This document shows, piece after piece, positions 26,964-36,485 of a DNA stretch of 64,000 bases. Source of the stretch: a virus; IMG/VR virus record IMGVR_UViG_3300038441_000779, positions 120,197 through 184,196 of that record. The stretch is one strand, 5' to 3'. A program made the position numbers and the translations under genes. The stretch's first letter is position 1; each line of letters opens with the position of its first letter. Under the pieces are notes generated by a model. The model worked only from the letters and a program-made list of their open reading frames with translations. It was not told the origin of the DNA and searched no databases.

Positions 26964-28397
26964 TTACTTAATAAAGTATTCACGCAGGTTGTTAAGGAAG
27001 TTGACGGAGTCAGCGACGCCTGCGTCAGTACCTGCAATGTTCGAGCTAGTGCGAGCGAGGTAATACGTAGCATTAACGTACCGCTGGCAGGTGGCTTGGT
27101 CACCGTTGAAGAAGACTTCTACCGAGGTTTCACCAAACAGGTTGCACGTAGCCTTCACACTAACGATGGTGTTGCTATGCTGATAGCCCGTGTTGAACTT
27201 GGTGAAGAACTTGTCCTTGAACATCTGCTTGAAGCGTTCAAGGCGGTTGATCGAATACGGATCGCGTTCTACGATCGACATCCATTCACCAGTTACCATT
27301 TCCACACCGTCTTCCGACATGGTCCCGTTGAACTCTTGGGAGTTGTTGGTAGCGGCGAATACCACGTGAGTTAGGCCCGCACGGATCAACACGTCAACCG
27401 TCAGCATTGCAACTTCTTGTGCTGTGGTTTCGACCATGTTGGTCGCGCCGTAGGCGGTGGAGAACATGGTTTCGTCGATAACCGGGAAACGGTCTTCGTC
27501 GAGCAAGTCGATGTTCATCACCTGGGTGAAGTTCTCGAATACTTCGGCGATCTCGCCCAGCTTGAAGCCTTGGAAGCCTACCCAGCTCCAGGTACCAGTT
27601 GCAACCGACATTGCTTTGAAGAACGGGTTCTCCGACAGCAACGACTCTTGCATGGTGTTGGAATACAGCGTACCCGCCACGCTATCTTGCACAGCCATAC
27701 CGAAGTCTTGGTCGTGCAGTACGTTGCCAGCAATCTTCAACAGCTGCTTGGCGTGGTGAGTGGTATCCAGGTTCTGAGTCTTGGAGACCAGTACAGTCTT
27801 GCTGAGGTCAGCCGCCACGTTACCGGTGTAACCGCCTTGACGGTTCTCTTCCTCGGTGGAGATATAGCCCAGGACTTCGTTACCGATATCCTGTGGACGC
27901 ATAGCCCGCAGCTTCTGCTCTTCCAGCGGGTCACCCATCAGGAACTGCGAGGAACTGGTAACCGCAGTCTTGACCATCGGCATTGCATCGAGACCGGTGG
28001 TGTTCTCAACGTTCACCGACCAGCAGCGTACTGGGATACACAGAGTGGCCGGATCGATACCGTCCATACGCTGTTCGCCGCCTGCCAGGTAGCACAGTAC
28101 TACCAGCTCTTCTTCCAGCAATGCGTTCTGTTGCACAGAGAAACGCAGGAGACACAGACCGCGACGCTGGTTGTAAGTGTCTTCAATGTTTACCACACCG
28201 CGTGGGTTAACAGTCAGACCCCCTGACTGCCCGGCGATGCCGTTGATAGTGGACTCGACGATACCGCCGTTGGCTGCGTCCATTACCATGCGATCGATGT
28301 TCGAGCTCTCCACATTCATGATGTTGTGGCGATGCATGTGCATGTGCACCGGGTTGCCCATACCGATACGAACTTGAGTGAGTACGATGTCTGCCAT
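26964..28397 (-). CDS. Candidate shell import factor (PicA/Imp1-like, phiKZ gp69 position), 477 aa
   Basis: Soluble protein with no membrane segment and no catalytic motif that I can name; it begins MADIVLTQVRIGMGNPVHMH with several His residues. Codons are strongly biased, like other abundant proteins here. It sits between the gp68-like RNAP subunit and the ChmC-like gene, with 15-18 nt gaps, so all three should be one transcript. In phiKZ the gene at this place, gp69, has been described as an importer acting at the chimallin shell. The assignment rests on gene order only. Confidence 0.5.
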   Translation of the reverse strand: MADIVLTQVRIGMGNPVHMHMHRHNIMNVESSNIDRMVMDAANGGIVESTINGIAGQSGGLTVNPRGVVNIEDTYNQRRGLCLLRFSVQQNALLEEELVVLCYLAGGEQRMDGIDPATLCIPVRCWSVNVENTTGLDAMPMVKTAVTSSSQFLMGDPLEEQKLRAMRPQDIGNEVLGYISTEEENRQGGYTGNVAADLSKTVLVSKTQNLDTTHHAKQLLKIAGNVLHDQDFGMAVQDSVAGTLYSNTMQESLLSENPFFKAMSVATGTWSWVGFQGFKLGEIAEVFENFTQVMNIDLLDEDRFPVIDETMFSTAYGATNMVETTAQEVAMLTVDVLIRAGLTHVVFAATNNSQEFNGTMSEDGVEMVTGEWMSIVERDPYSINRLERFKQMFKDKFFTKFNTGYQHSNTIVSVKATCNLFGETSVEVFFNGDQATCQRYVNATYYLARTSSNIAGTDAGVADSVNFLNNLREYFIK

Positions 28398-28415
28398 TGC
28401 GCTGTTCCTTACTAC

Positions 28416-29972
28416 TTAACCATTAACTTGTTTTATGAGAGCCATGTATTCGTTCTTGATTTCGTTTTCCACTTCAATCGAGAACAAATCGCCTGCCGTG
28501 ACTCGGTCATAAATCTCCGGATCGTCCAGCACCCCGTATTCGAGGTTGGACCGCCAAACGCCATTCCCGAATTGGGAAAGGAAACTATCAGCTGCTAACA
28601 ATGCTTCATTATAACCTCGGTTCTCGCTATTGCGGGACTGTACGTCGCAAATGGAGGCAAGGTAGTTCTTGTCTTCATCGCTAAGCTTAAGCCCTTCCGC
28701 CAAGCTCCGGGTACCATTAGGATCATGGATTGCACCCAGAACAGATGGAAGATACTTATAACCTTGTTCACTCAGTTTAACTTGAGCGAGAGCGATGGCC
28801 GCCATGAACTGGGTATAGTTGCATGCTTCCCAGATAAATGCCGAAACTACTTCGAAGTAGGTCAGCTCCAGGATACGCACGATGTGGTTGTGCATGTCGA
28901 AGTCCCAGTTGATCGGGAGGTTGTCGTAAACCTTCTCCACCAACTTTTCATTCTTGATGCCCAACGCAATGCACTGATACTTGAAACGATCTTTGAAACG
29001 TGGTGCGTCGGTTTCATCGAACAGACCGAAGCTGAAGAACTCTGCTTCGGATTCCTGGTCGGAGGATTTAACTTCCTCGGTGATCCCGTACTTGTCATAG
29101 TTGGAGCGTTTGTCTTCCTCGTCCGCTCCCGGCCGATCTTCTTTTGGTTTGAAGATCGTGCTGGTCTCATGCTGCTTGACCGCACCGTTGATACTGTTAG
29201 CGATGTTCTTGTCGTGTTCCGTTTCCGGAATGACTGCACAGCACAGACGATCGAAGATTGCACTGAACAGTACTTTCTCGATAAACGTCTCGCTGCTACC
29301 ACCGCCATCGATCTGAGTTGGGATACCGCGCTTGTCAAACGAGAAGCGGAAGTAAGTGTTAAGCTTCTCCCAACCATACAGCCGAGTTATGTACGGATTA
29401 TTCTTGATCAGCTCGCCGCAAACTACTTCACGGTAGCCGGAGCCCATGGTCTGATCGAAACGATTCAACAGACCGAAGATGATCGGATAAACAGTACGTA
29501 CTACAAATGCCAACTTCACCAGGTTGACGTAGTCGTTGTCCGTTACTGTAGTTTGTTCTGGATAGTCCCCTTTGCTGGCTGCTTCGCTCAGGTTCTTGGG
29601 GATCTTCAGATATTCCGAGTTCTGGATGAACGCGCAATACTTGTCGACGTTTACCAGTTCGAGGATGTCATCGACTATTGGCCGTAACTGATTGATCTCA
29701 GTGTTATAGTCGTAGAACTTCCCGCTCTCGACAATGCTGTGCGCTTTGTCATAGAGATGGAACAACTTGATCTTTTGTTCGGTAGTGAATACCGAATCAA
29801 CATAGTCGTTGAAGCAACTGAAGAGATTGTTCTCTTCTTCAGACTTGTCACGAATTACTTTTTCCAGCTGGACCTTAGCCCGGCCATTGAACAGGATCAA
29901 CTGGTCGTTAAGGGATACTTCGATCGCCTTAATGCCTTTCTTACCAGTCCTTCGAATATTAATCAAGAACAT
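28416..29972 (-). CDS. Fifth subunit of non-virion RNA polymerase (phiKZ gp68-like), 518 aa
   Basis: Length and place fit phiKZ gp68, the polymerase subunit without a bacterial RNAP counterpart. It heads the run that continues with the gp69-, gp70-, gp71/73- and gp74-like genes. Residues 265-310 are charged and probably flexible (KPKEDRPGADEEDKRSNYDK); the remainder is helical. No independent motif proves the function. A promoter-like element ends 29 nt before ATG 29972. Confidence comes from synteny with two unmistakable RNAP genes downstream. Confidence 0.6.
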   Translation of the reverse strand: MFLINIRRTGKKGIKAIEVSLNDQLILFNGRAKVQLEKVIRDKSEEENNLFSCFNDYVDSVFTTEQKIKLFHLYDKAHSIVESGKFYDYNTEINQLRPIVDDILELVNVDKYCAFIQNSEYLKIPKNLSEAASKGDYPEQTTVTDNDYVNLVKLAFVVRTVYPIIFGLLNRFDQTMGSGYREVVCGELIKNNPYITRLYGWEKLNTYFRFSFDKRGIPTQIDGGGSSETFIEKVLFSAIFDRLCCAVIPETEHDKNIANSINGAVKQHETSTIFKPKEDRPGADEEDKRSNYDKYGITEEVKSSDQESEAEFFSFGLFDETDAPRFKDRFKYQCIALGIKNEKLVEKVYDNLPINWDFDMHNHIVRILELTYFEVVSAFIWEACNYTQFMAAIALAQVKLSEQGYKYLPSVLGAIHDPNGTRSLAEGLKLSDEDKNYLASICDVQSRNSENRGYNEALLAADSFLSQFGNGVWRSNLEYGVLDDPEIYDRVTAGDLFSIEVENEIKNEYMALIKQVNG

Positions 29973-30000
29973 TTAAACACACCCCATGCTTACATACCGA

Positions 30001-30020
30001 TTAATAATTTAGGTTTGAAA
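30001..30020 (-). promoter_or_regulatory. Promoter-like element upstream of the gp68-like operon
   Basis: Minus-strand TTTCAAACCTAAATTATTAA, 29 nt before the ATG at 29972. It shares TTTCAAACCT exactly with the element upstream of the chimallin gene. Confidence 0.45.
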
Positions 30021-30044
30021 TTCTCTTGCTGCGCTATAAGACTA

Positions 30045-30071
30045 GCCTAAGCGGGGTTACCCCGCTTAGGC
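30045..30071 (-). terminator. Rho-independent terminator after the SSB-like gene
   Basis: GCCTAAGCGGGG, loop TTA, CCCCGCTTAGGC. It lies about 40 nt past the stop at 30113 on the minus strand. Confidence 0.82.
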
Positions 30072-30112
30072 TTTTATAGTCCTTTATAAAGCAAAGCCCC
30101 TAGTACGAATTA

Positions 30113-30847
30113 TCAGAACGCGATATCGTCGAACTCGTCGTCGAAGCTGGAGTTGTGGTTCGACTGGTTCGGGTTACCTTTGTTCTGGTTGTAACCACCG
30201 TTGCCGTTGGCGCCACCGCTGGTGCCTTCACGAGGCTTCTGTGGTTCCCAGCCTTCCAGTTCCATACGGTCGAGGACCATACGGTGGAAGTTGACCCAGG
30301 CGCGCAGGTACATGCGCGACATGCAGCCACGGTCTTCGACCACTTCGCCGGCTTCGTTCTTGTACATGATGACCGAGCTATTCGGGCCTTTGAAGCGAGT
30401 GGTGACTTTGTAGTCGCCCTTGCTGTAACCCAGGGTGATCTGGCCGGCATCGTCACGAATGATGGTCAGGGTCACTTGGGTGATCGGCGAATCGGACATG
30501 CGCGACGCGCCGCCGGTACGAACGAACTGGTGCTTCTTGACGACCAGTTGTTTGGTCTTGAAGTCAGGGTTGTTCGAAGCTTCGAGCAGAGTTTCGAACA
30601 GAACGTTGCGGTCGTAAGCGCCCAGCTCTACTTCTTTGTGCGGGGACTTAGCGCCTTCCTTGAAGACACCGTCGCTGATCTTCAGAACGATCTTGCCGGC
30701 GTTGGTGACTTCCCACATGAACTGTGCAGGATATTTGCCGCCGTCCATAGGAGCATCCGACGCTGGGTGTGGTTGACGCCAGTCGTTGAGGAAGCTCTTC
30801 TTACGAGGTTGTGGAGTTGGACGGCTGTTGTTTTGCTGGTAGCTCAT
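30113..30847 (-). CDS. Single-stranded DNA-binding protein-like (244 aa)
   Basis: A folded core of about 190 residues is followed by a Gly/Asn/Gln/Ser-rich linker (residues 208-233) and an acidic tip ending DDEFDDIAF. This ending resembles the DDDIPF tip with which bacterial SSB recruits partners. The N-terminus is Gln/Asn/Pro-rich. Codon use is strongly optimised, consistent with the large amounts SSB is made in. No OB-fold motif can be proven by eye. Likely coats phage ssDNA in the replication compartment beside the SF2 helicase and the metallophosphoesterase encoded nearby. ATG at 30847 behind an AAGGATATC site. Confidence 0.65.
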   Translation of the reverse strand: MSYQQNNSRPTPQPRKKSFLNDWRQPHPASDAPMDGGKYPAQFMWEVTNAGKIVLKISDGVFKEGAKSPHKEVELGAYDRNVLFETLLEASNNPDFKTKQLVVKKHQFVRTGGASRMSDSPITQVTLTIIRDDAGQITLGYSKGDYKVTTRFKGPNSSVIMYKNEAGEVVEDRGCMSRMYLRAWVNFHRMVLDRMELEGWEPQKPREGTSGGANGNGGYNQNKGNPNQSNHNSSFDDEFDDIAF

Positions 30848-30951
30848 GAGATATCCTTAAAAATTGCGAGTGCCCGTTATAGATTGTATCTACAGTGAGA
30901 TTACATCTTGTCGGAAGAATGGGTTTCAATGGCTTCTGCAAGCCACTGGTT

Positions 30952-31749
30952 TTAAAGCATCAACATCAAACCTGCTCGTTCCACCCCTTGAGGAAGAGAT
31001 GAAATCGAAGAACGTACCCGGGACATTGTCGAAGCGCTAGTCCAATGACTTTCTTCGGCTATTCGCTTCACCACTTCACGTATACCAGCAATGGATGATT
31101 TGAAGTTAGTCGAGTTATCTCCAAACACCTGGATGGTCAAACGGTTCAGCGGCATGTTGTACAGGTTCTTTCCGCCAGTGAGTTTCGTATTCCAATCTGG
31201 GTAGAGTTTGAGCACCCCCGTATAAGACTCTAAAAGTTTCAACCGAGCTACGCCGTTGGTTTCACACAGATCCACAGGATGGTGTGTCAATACAATGCCA
31301 TTGCCGCTAAAGACAGGCATACCAACATCGGTCTTAACAATCAACTTCTCATACTTCTTGAAAACGATCTCACAGGTCTTAACAATTGTTTCTTCTAGCT
31401 TCTGTTGCTTTTCAGTACCCTTGGTGTGGTCTTTGATATCCGCCTTAGGGTACTTGCTCTTCAAGCCTTTATACGTTGGGTAGTACACCACCATCTTTAC
31501 CGGTTTACCGTTGCGATGGGTTTCGATGTACTTAGCCAAGAAGGTGATGTCTCCTTCCACATCCTTGGCTAACGCCGTAGCGTTGTACTGCTCACTGTCT
31601 TCCTTGTCGTAGCTATCGATAGCGTTCCGTACCAGCGTGCGCAGGTTAAACAGAAGACTGTCGGTATTGGCCAAACTACTAATAGCACCGCCCTCAAGGG
31701 CCATGGAGGTGCCTACCGAAATCCCTAATCCACCGGTTGAGCGGCTCAT
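30952..31749 (-). CDS. Hypothetical protein coupled to the metallophosphoesterase gene (265 aa)
   Basis: ATG at 31749 overlaps the upstream stop by 4 nt. The N-terminus is Gly/Ser-rich (SRSTGGLGISVGTSMALEGG). A Lys-rich central region follows (GLKSKYPKADIKDHTKGTEK), then a folded C-terminal part containing GNGIVLTHHPVDLCE. No known family recognised. Because it is coupled to an SbcD-like phosphoesterase and is followed by the SSB-like gene, a part in DNA repair or replication is plausible. Confidence 0.65.
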   Translation of the reverse strand: MSRSTGGLGISVGTSMALEGGAISSLANTDSLLFNLRTLVRNAIDSYDKEDSEQYNATALAKDVEGDITFLAKYIETHRNGKPVKMVVYYPTYKGLKSKYPKADIKDHTKGTEKQQKLEETIVKTCEIVFKKYEKLIVKTDVGMPVFSGNGIVLTHHPVDLCETNGVARLKLLESYTGVLKLYPDWNTKLTGGKNLYNMPLNRLTIQVFGDNSTNFKSSIAGIREVVKRIAEESHWTSASTMSRVRSSISSLPQGVERAGLMLML

Positions 31750-32876
31750 AAGAATTCCTCCAGAATAGCCCGTGCTGCCGCAGGATCGATATTGTGTTTA
31801 GCCAACTCCTCTTTAACAGAAGGGGCCTCAAACACCGAATCGGGCAAACTAGCCTTGGTTAAAGAAACACCGTTATACGTTGCAGTGCTGAACAGAGCCT
31901 CTTCAAGAATCTCATCCTCATTCTTTTCGTTCTGCGCTTTAAGCGTGAACTGAGGATACTCCTTACTAAGCATGCTGATTACTGGGTTCACCACCATCGC
32001 ACTACCACCCATCACACGGATGTGGGAATGACGGGGCAAATTGCGCTTCTTAATAAAGGCGTGGATATCAGTAATGAGGTCATCAGCCGTGATCTCGGAA
32101 TCTACGTTCATGGTGAGATAAGGCAAAGCGCCTTTGTTCTCCCAGAAGTTAGCTTCAAAGTATTCGGTCTTCAGATCGAAGTCGATGCAGTAACCGCCTT
32201 TCGGATGTTCTTCACCGTGTTTAGTCCGATCGAAACTACCGGAGGTATACAGTTTACCTTTTTGCACAGGGGTATGGATATGCCCAGCTAAGATGCAATA
32301 CTTGGTGATGGACTCCCAGCGCTCCAGGTTGTGGCACTTGTGCCGTAACTTTGGCAGTAGCTGGAATTCAAACGCACCGTGGAAGTGGATCTGATCTACC
32401 TGCTCCAAACCTGCTTCATTTAATACCTGTACCGCTCGTTCCCAGATTTCATCAGGAGTCAGTGCCCCCATGTTGTCTGGGACGTACATAACCGTCAATC
32501 CATCCAAATGCTCGTAGGTCACGATACTCAGGGTATCAATGTAACGAACATCCATGCCCTCAGGGGCTAGGTTAAGGAAGTGTCTAGGTTGTTCCCAGTC
32601 GTGGGAAGAAGTACCAGCCAACCACACGATCGTGATGTGCGGGTTGGCTTTGTACGCATATGCCAGGAAGGTCTTTGCCCAATCGAAAACGACGTGGGTG
32701 TCGGTATGGGGAAGTTCTACCATACGCTCAAAGAAGTCACCGCCAAAGGTAACCATGTCCACCTTACCCAGATCATGGTCCTTACGCAGGAACACGGTCA
32801 GGTTATTCAAGACGTGTCCGGTAGGAGTCGTCTGGTGGAACGTGTGGTGGTCGGAACTCCAAAGCAGCCTAAACAT
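31746..32876 (-). CDS. Calcineurin-like metallophosphoesterase, SbcD/Mre11-type (376 aa)
   Basis: The start is placed at ATG 32876 (MFRLLWSSDHH), with GGGGAG upstream; the longer open frame would overlap the previous gene by 95 nt. Metallophosphoesterase motifs in order: SSDHH (D-x-H type), VTFGGDFFE (GGD), AGTSSHDW (GNHD-like), HFHGAF and LAGHIHTPVQKG (GHxH). This order is that of SbcD/Mre11/T4 gp47 nucleases, although no SbcC-like ATPase is next to it. It could process DNA ends or hairpins, or cut another phosphoester. Overlaps the next gene by 4 nt. Confidence 0.8.
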   Translation of the reverse strand: MFRLLWSSDHHTFHQTTPTGHVLNNLTVFLRKDHDLGKVDMVTFGGDFFERMVELPHTDTHVVFDWAKTFLAYAYKANPHITIVWLAGTSSHDWEQPRHFLNLAPEGMDVRYIDTLSIVTYEHLDGLTVMYVPDNMGALTPDEIWERAVQVLNEAGLEQVDQIHFHGAFEFQLLPKLRHKCHNLERWESITKYCILAGHIHTPVQKGKLYTSGSFDRTKHGEEHPKGGYCIDFDLKTEYFEANFWENKGALPYLTMNVDSEITADDLITDIHAFIKKRNLPRHSHIRVMGGSAMVVNPVISMLSKEYPQFTLKAQNEKNEDEILEEALFSTATYNGVSLTKASLPDSVFEAPSVKEELAKHNIDPAAARAILEEFL

Positions 32877-32898
32877 GTAAAACTCCCCAATTCCTTTC

Positions 32899-33687
32899 TT
32901 AGCACTCGAGCGGATCGTAATCCTGGCCGGCAGGAGTGCCGTTACTTTGTGTTGGTTCTGGCGTCGCGACTGCGCCAGTACCGAAGTCCACATCGAACTG
33001 GCCTTTAACCAGCTTGTTGATGTGATCCTTCTCTTCTTGTGTTACCGGCTCGTTGCGATGAGCCTTGTACAGGATCGGACGGGCGCGCGACAGATCTTCG
33101 GCCTTCACTTGGCCCTGGTTGATGTTGTCCCGGATATAATAGATCTTCTGTTCTACTTCAGGGATAATGTCGTGCTTGGCGTAGTACCAATCGGAAACCA
33201 GATCGGTGATGGTCCGTTGCTTGACGTTGGCCAGACTGGCACCGGAGGTCTTGGTCAGGGCAGCGGAAGCCATCGGGTTATCACGCAGCATGCTGTCGGC
33301 GGAGATCTGCTTGATAGCCATCTCGATGCTGCGGAACATACGGTACTGCTCTGGACCCATGTTGTTCGAGACCAGTGGCGGGATGATCAACATTGGCTTG
33401 TTGTTGGCATCAACCACCATTACCGATTGCAGGCCATCGGCCGACAGTTCCAGCCACTGTTGTACCTTGAAGTAGTTGTGGCCGTGGTAGTTGCCCAGAG
33501 CGAAGCCCATCAGCCAGTCTCTGAGGAACTCTTGCTCGTCGATGACGGTTGCCACGTTGAAAGGCACAGTTTCGCCTTTCATGGTCATCATCCGCTTGCC
33601 GTCCACTTCGGAAACGGTATAGTCCTTCAGCCAGCCGAAGGATTCTTCAATGATGGCTTGTTTGGTACTGCGTGCTTGTTCAGACAT
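32899..33687 (-). CDS. Hypothetical protein (262 aa)
   Basis: The start is placed at ATG 33687 (MSEQARSTKQ), giving an 8-nt overlap with the upstream gene; the longer frame would overlap by 47 nt. Biased codons suggest good expression. Predominantly helical with a C-terminal Thr/Gly/Pro tail. I recognise no domain. It lies 22 nt upstream of the metallophosphoesterase start and belongs to the same run. Confidence 0.68.
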   Translation of the reverse strand: MSEQARSTKQAIIEESFGWLKDYTVSEVDGKRMMTMKGETVPFNVATVIDEQEFLRDWLMGFALGNYHGHNYFKVQQWLELSADGLQSVMVVDANNKPMLIIPPLVSNNMGPEQYRMFRSIEMAIKQISADSMLRDNPMASAALTKTSGASLANVKQRTITDLVSDWYYAKHDIIPEVEQKIYYIRDNINQGQVKAEDLSRARPILYKAHRNEPVTQEEKDHINKLVKGQFDVDFGTGAVATPEPTQSNGTPAGQDYDPLEC

Positions 33688-34090
33688 GTTTGAGTCTCTC
33701 ATCGTCCAGGATACGGTAGTGCTCACCGGTAGTTTCGATTGTGCGCCCTAAATCATAGACTCTGCCGTCACTAATTACTTGAGCGTCGATCTGCACGGTA
33801 TACAATGACCGGGATTCATTGATGTATTTGAAGGTAACGCGGACAGTACGCTGGGTGAAAAGCTCCCCCAAGTACGAGTCGAATTCTTGCTGTGCCTTCT
33901 CTACTAGGGCGTCAGGAGTACGGTTGTATTTCATGAACAGATAATAGAAGCTGGGGACGCTACCCATTATCTTGCCTTGGTTACGACGACTGGTGAACCA
34001 GTAAGTGAAATGGCGGGACAGGGCTTCTTCTACTGACTGGATTTCCCAGCCAATGCCCGTCGACATAGTGCCCACACAGAAATTACTCAT
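33680..34090 (-). CDS. Hypothetical protein (136 aa)
   Basis: Small mixed alpha/beta protein starting at ATG 34090 (MSNFCVGTMSTG) and ending RILDDERLKHV. No recognised family. First gene after the terminator at 34145-34176, so its promoter probably lies in the 34091-34145 gap or transcription reads through. Overlaps the next gene by 8 nt. Confidence 0.65.
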   Translation of the reverse strand: MSNFCVGTMSTGIGWEIQSVEEALSRHFTYWFTSRRNQGKIMGSVPSFYYLFMKYNRTPDALVEKAQQEFDSYLGELFTQRTVRVTFKYINESRSLYTVQIDAQVISDGRVYDLGRTIETTGEHYRILDDERLKHV

Positions 34091-34144
34091 TACGCAATAC
34101 CTACCCAGGGATTATCGTAAAATCGCAAAAAAAAATAAAGAAGG

Positions 34145-34176
34145 TAGACTAAGGGAGGCGAACCTCCCCTAGCTAC
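34145..34176 (-). terminator. Rho-independent terminator after the gene at 34186
   Basis: On the minus strand TAGCTAGGGGAGG, loop TTCG, CCTCCCTTAG, followed further on by a T-rich run (the A-run at 34128-34137 on plus). A classic shape with a tetraloop. Confidence 0.82.
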
Positions 34177-34185
34177 TAACTACTA

Positions 34186-34809
34186 TTACTCGTCTGCTGG
34201 TGGTTCTACTTCAGACGCATCGCGCTTAATGTCGAACAGACCTTTCGCACGGTGGTAGTCCGCCGCATTCCAGGTCTTGTCGATACTGACGATGTCACGG
34301 AATGGCAAAGCCTCGCTACCAGTATCCACGTAGTGGCTATGGCTCAAGACGTTCTTCCCGTCGACGTGTTGCAGGTCCAGTACTCCGTGTCTTGCTTTAC
34401 GGTAGTACGGGTTAGCCGCCCCCACACCTTTGCACATAGCGTGTAGGTCATCGTAGCCTTCGATCTGGCCATCCAGGAATGCCTGCATGTGACCAGGGTT
34501 AGCCATGATGTAGTTGGACATCAAGCCACGAGCACCGAGGATACCATCCGCAGTACCCAGGTAACCGATTTCGAAACGACCTACGTATTCACCATCATCT
34601 TTGCTGGCGAGACGTTTGCCGAGTTCCCAGGCTCTGGAATTAAGGAAGTTATTGAAACCATCCATAATCTTGGTTGCTTGACTAGCCAACCAGCCCCCAG
34701 CGCCCTGCACTGCTTGTACGTTCTGACTGACATACGCTGCGTTCTGTGCCATTTGCTGGTCGGTAAAGCTACCCGACATGGCATAGGCGAACGCATGAGC
34801 ACTGTTCAT
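34186..34809 (-). CDS. Hypothetical protein (207 aa)
   Basis: Starts ATG 34809, 22 nt after the RNAP beta-prime-N stop, and is transcribed with it. An N-terminal Ala/Gln-rich helix region is followed by a mixed domain with a His cluster (SHSHYVD, residues about 156-162). No enzyme motif can be named. Function unknown; the position is in the gp56-gp67 equivalent interval of phiKZ. Confidence 0.65.
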   Translation of the reverse strand: MNSAHAFAYAMSGSFTDQQMAQNAAYVSQNVQAVQGAGGWLASQATKIMDGFNNFLNSRAWELGKRLASKDDGEYVGRFEIGYLGTADGILGARGLMSNYIMANPGHMQAFLDGQIEGYDDLHAMCKGVGAANPYYRKARHGVLDLQHVDGKNVLSHSHYVDTGSEALPFRDIVSIDKTWNAADYHRAKGLFDIKRDASEVEPPADE

Positions 34810-34831
34810 TGTTCAGCCTCCCTAATACTAA

Positions 34832-36454
34832 TTATGCTGCGATTGCGTGCGTGTGCATCAGCGTGTTCAGGTTCATCAGGTTAGTAGCAGTTTGACCTGC
34901 GTAGTCACCCACCTTGAACGGCGTGTTGCGGTCCAATGTCTGGTGATGACCCCAGCCACCGTATGCCTTGGCCTTGGACTCGTTATCGACCAGTACGACA
35001 ACATATTCGTTATCGCCGTCGAAGTCAGCGTTCTGCTGCTTAGTGCCCAAGATCGGCAACTTGATACTTTCGTCTTCCAGGTCCCGGTTAACAAAGAACT
35101 TGAAGGTACGAAGACTCAGGTATTCGATAGACGGGTTACGACCAGATTGAATCAATGCCTTGCAGTTGTTCTCCATATCGGTGAAGAACTCATCAATCAA
35201 CGGATCGATGTGATAGGCTGCCTGCTTGATGCGTTGCAGAGCCTTGTACGGCGTATGACCACGACGATACAAGAAACTCTTGATATGGATCTCGAGCATC
35301 GAGAGAGCCATCTTCCACGGTACGATCAACTTGTCAGGGTCGATAATGCCGGTTTGGGACGTAATAATAGAACGCCCAGTGAAAGGTAATGAGCCAGAGC
35401 CGCAATGTTTACGGTTCAGGCCATGCTTCTCGAACAGCGCTTTCGGGTTGTTGATCCGACGGTACTGTTCAGCCAAAGCTACCAACACTTTACCAACAGT
35501 GTCAGCATTCTTCTGTTTCTCTGCCGCTGTCAACGTGTGACAGAGGTTCGACTTCATGGTGTCAACCATAGTCACATACATTGCTGCAGTGATTGGCTGA
35601 TAGGAGTACGAGAACGTATCCTTACCACTCTTTTCCAGAATCGTGCTATAACGGTTAGGGACCTTCATGTAGTACGGGAAAGCAATATGCTTGTATTTCT
35701 CCCATACTTCCATGTAGGTCGGGCCTTCTTTGGTATCCTTGAAGTGGCGACGACCGTTGCCAATCAGGATCCATTCCATCAGCTTATCAGCATTCCGATA
35801 GAAGCTGTTGATGTTGATCTCAGTGATCCCGAGTTCATTCAACATATTCTTCAGAACGATACCGGTCATGTTCTTGTGCTTGTCGACATCACGTCGATAA
35901 TCTTTATCCAAGAAGTACCAAGGTACGCAGACCTTTGGCGAACCGATTGCAATATTGCTAAAGAAGGTAGAGAGGAAGCCGATGTTTACGAAACGCTCTA
36001 CCCCTTCAGGTGCTTTCAACCAGAGTTTGGTGTCGTCACCTTTGTTCAGGAACTTCTCCGGAGGATCTCCACAAATCTCACAGATCTGCGGACGGTCTTC
36101 ACGGAGACGGAAGTTACCACGCAAGTTACCACACGAACACTTCGCAATGGTCTCGAACGAATTCCCGGAGAACTCCATACGAGTCAAACGACCCAGCAGA
36201 TCCCGGTCCTCTTCGAGCTTGAGATCAAGGTCGTTAAGGTAGATCGGTTTCAGCTTACTGGTGTCATGAAGATAGTCGTAATCTTCAAAGTCCGGGTACA
36301 ACGGTCGCGAATACTGTGGGTCATCAGTCAGCACTCCTCCGAATGGAGCAGCGAACTTAGCCAGGTACGTCATCGGATCTAACGCTTGTTGGCTAAACTG
36401 AGTCAGTGCATCAATGGCCCGCTGGTTAGACGGGGTAATAGCAGGCAAGTCCAT
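34832..36454 (-). CDS. Non-virion RNA polymerase beta-prime N-terminal subunit (phiKZ gp55-like), 540 aa
   Basis: The catalytic magnesium-binding motif NADFDGD is present (residues 475-481; D477, D479, D481). Ahead of it are a zinc-type cluster (CSCGN at 106 and CEICGD at 125) and GRSIITSQTGIIDP, equivalent to the GRSVI.VGP region of bacterial beta-prime. The protein ends about 60 residues after the motif, so it is only the N-terminal part; the rest is supplied by the gene at 20766. It follows the chimallin gene, as gp55 follows gp54 in phiKZ. Separated from chimallin by a terminator, so it probably has its own promoter. Confidence 0.92.
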   Translation of the reverse strand: MDLPAITPSNQRAIDALTQFSQQALDPMTYLAKFAAPFGGVLTDDPQYSRPLYPDFEDYDYLHDTSKLKPIYLNDLDLKLEEDRDLLGRLTRMEFSGNSFETIAKCSCGNLRGNFRLREDRPQICEICGDPPEKFLNKGDDTKLWLKAPEGVERFVNIGFLSTFFSNIAIGSPKVCVPWYFLDKDYRRDVDKHKNMTGIVLKNMLNELGITEININSFYRNADKLMEWILIGNGRRHFKDTKEGPTYMEVWEKYKHIAFPYYMKVPNRYSTILEKSGKDTFSYSYQPITAAMYVTMVDTMKSNLCHTLTAAEKQKNADTVGKVLVALAEQYRRINNPKALFEKHGLNRKHCGSGSLPFTGRSIITSQTGIIDPDKLIVPWKMALSMLEIHIKSFLYRRGHTPYKALQRIKQAAYHIDPLIDEFFTDMENNCKALIQSGRNPSIEYLSLRTFKFFVNRDLEDESIKLPILGTKQQNADFDGDNEYVVVLVDNESKAKAYGGWGHHQTLDRNTPFKVGDYAGQTATNLMNLNTLMHTHAIAA

Positions 36455-36485
36455 AAAGAACCCCTAAAAAGCAAAAATAGAAAAT

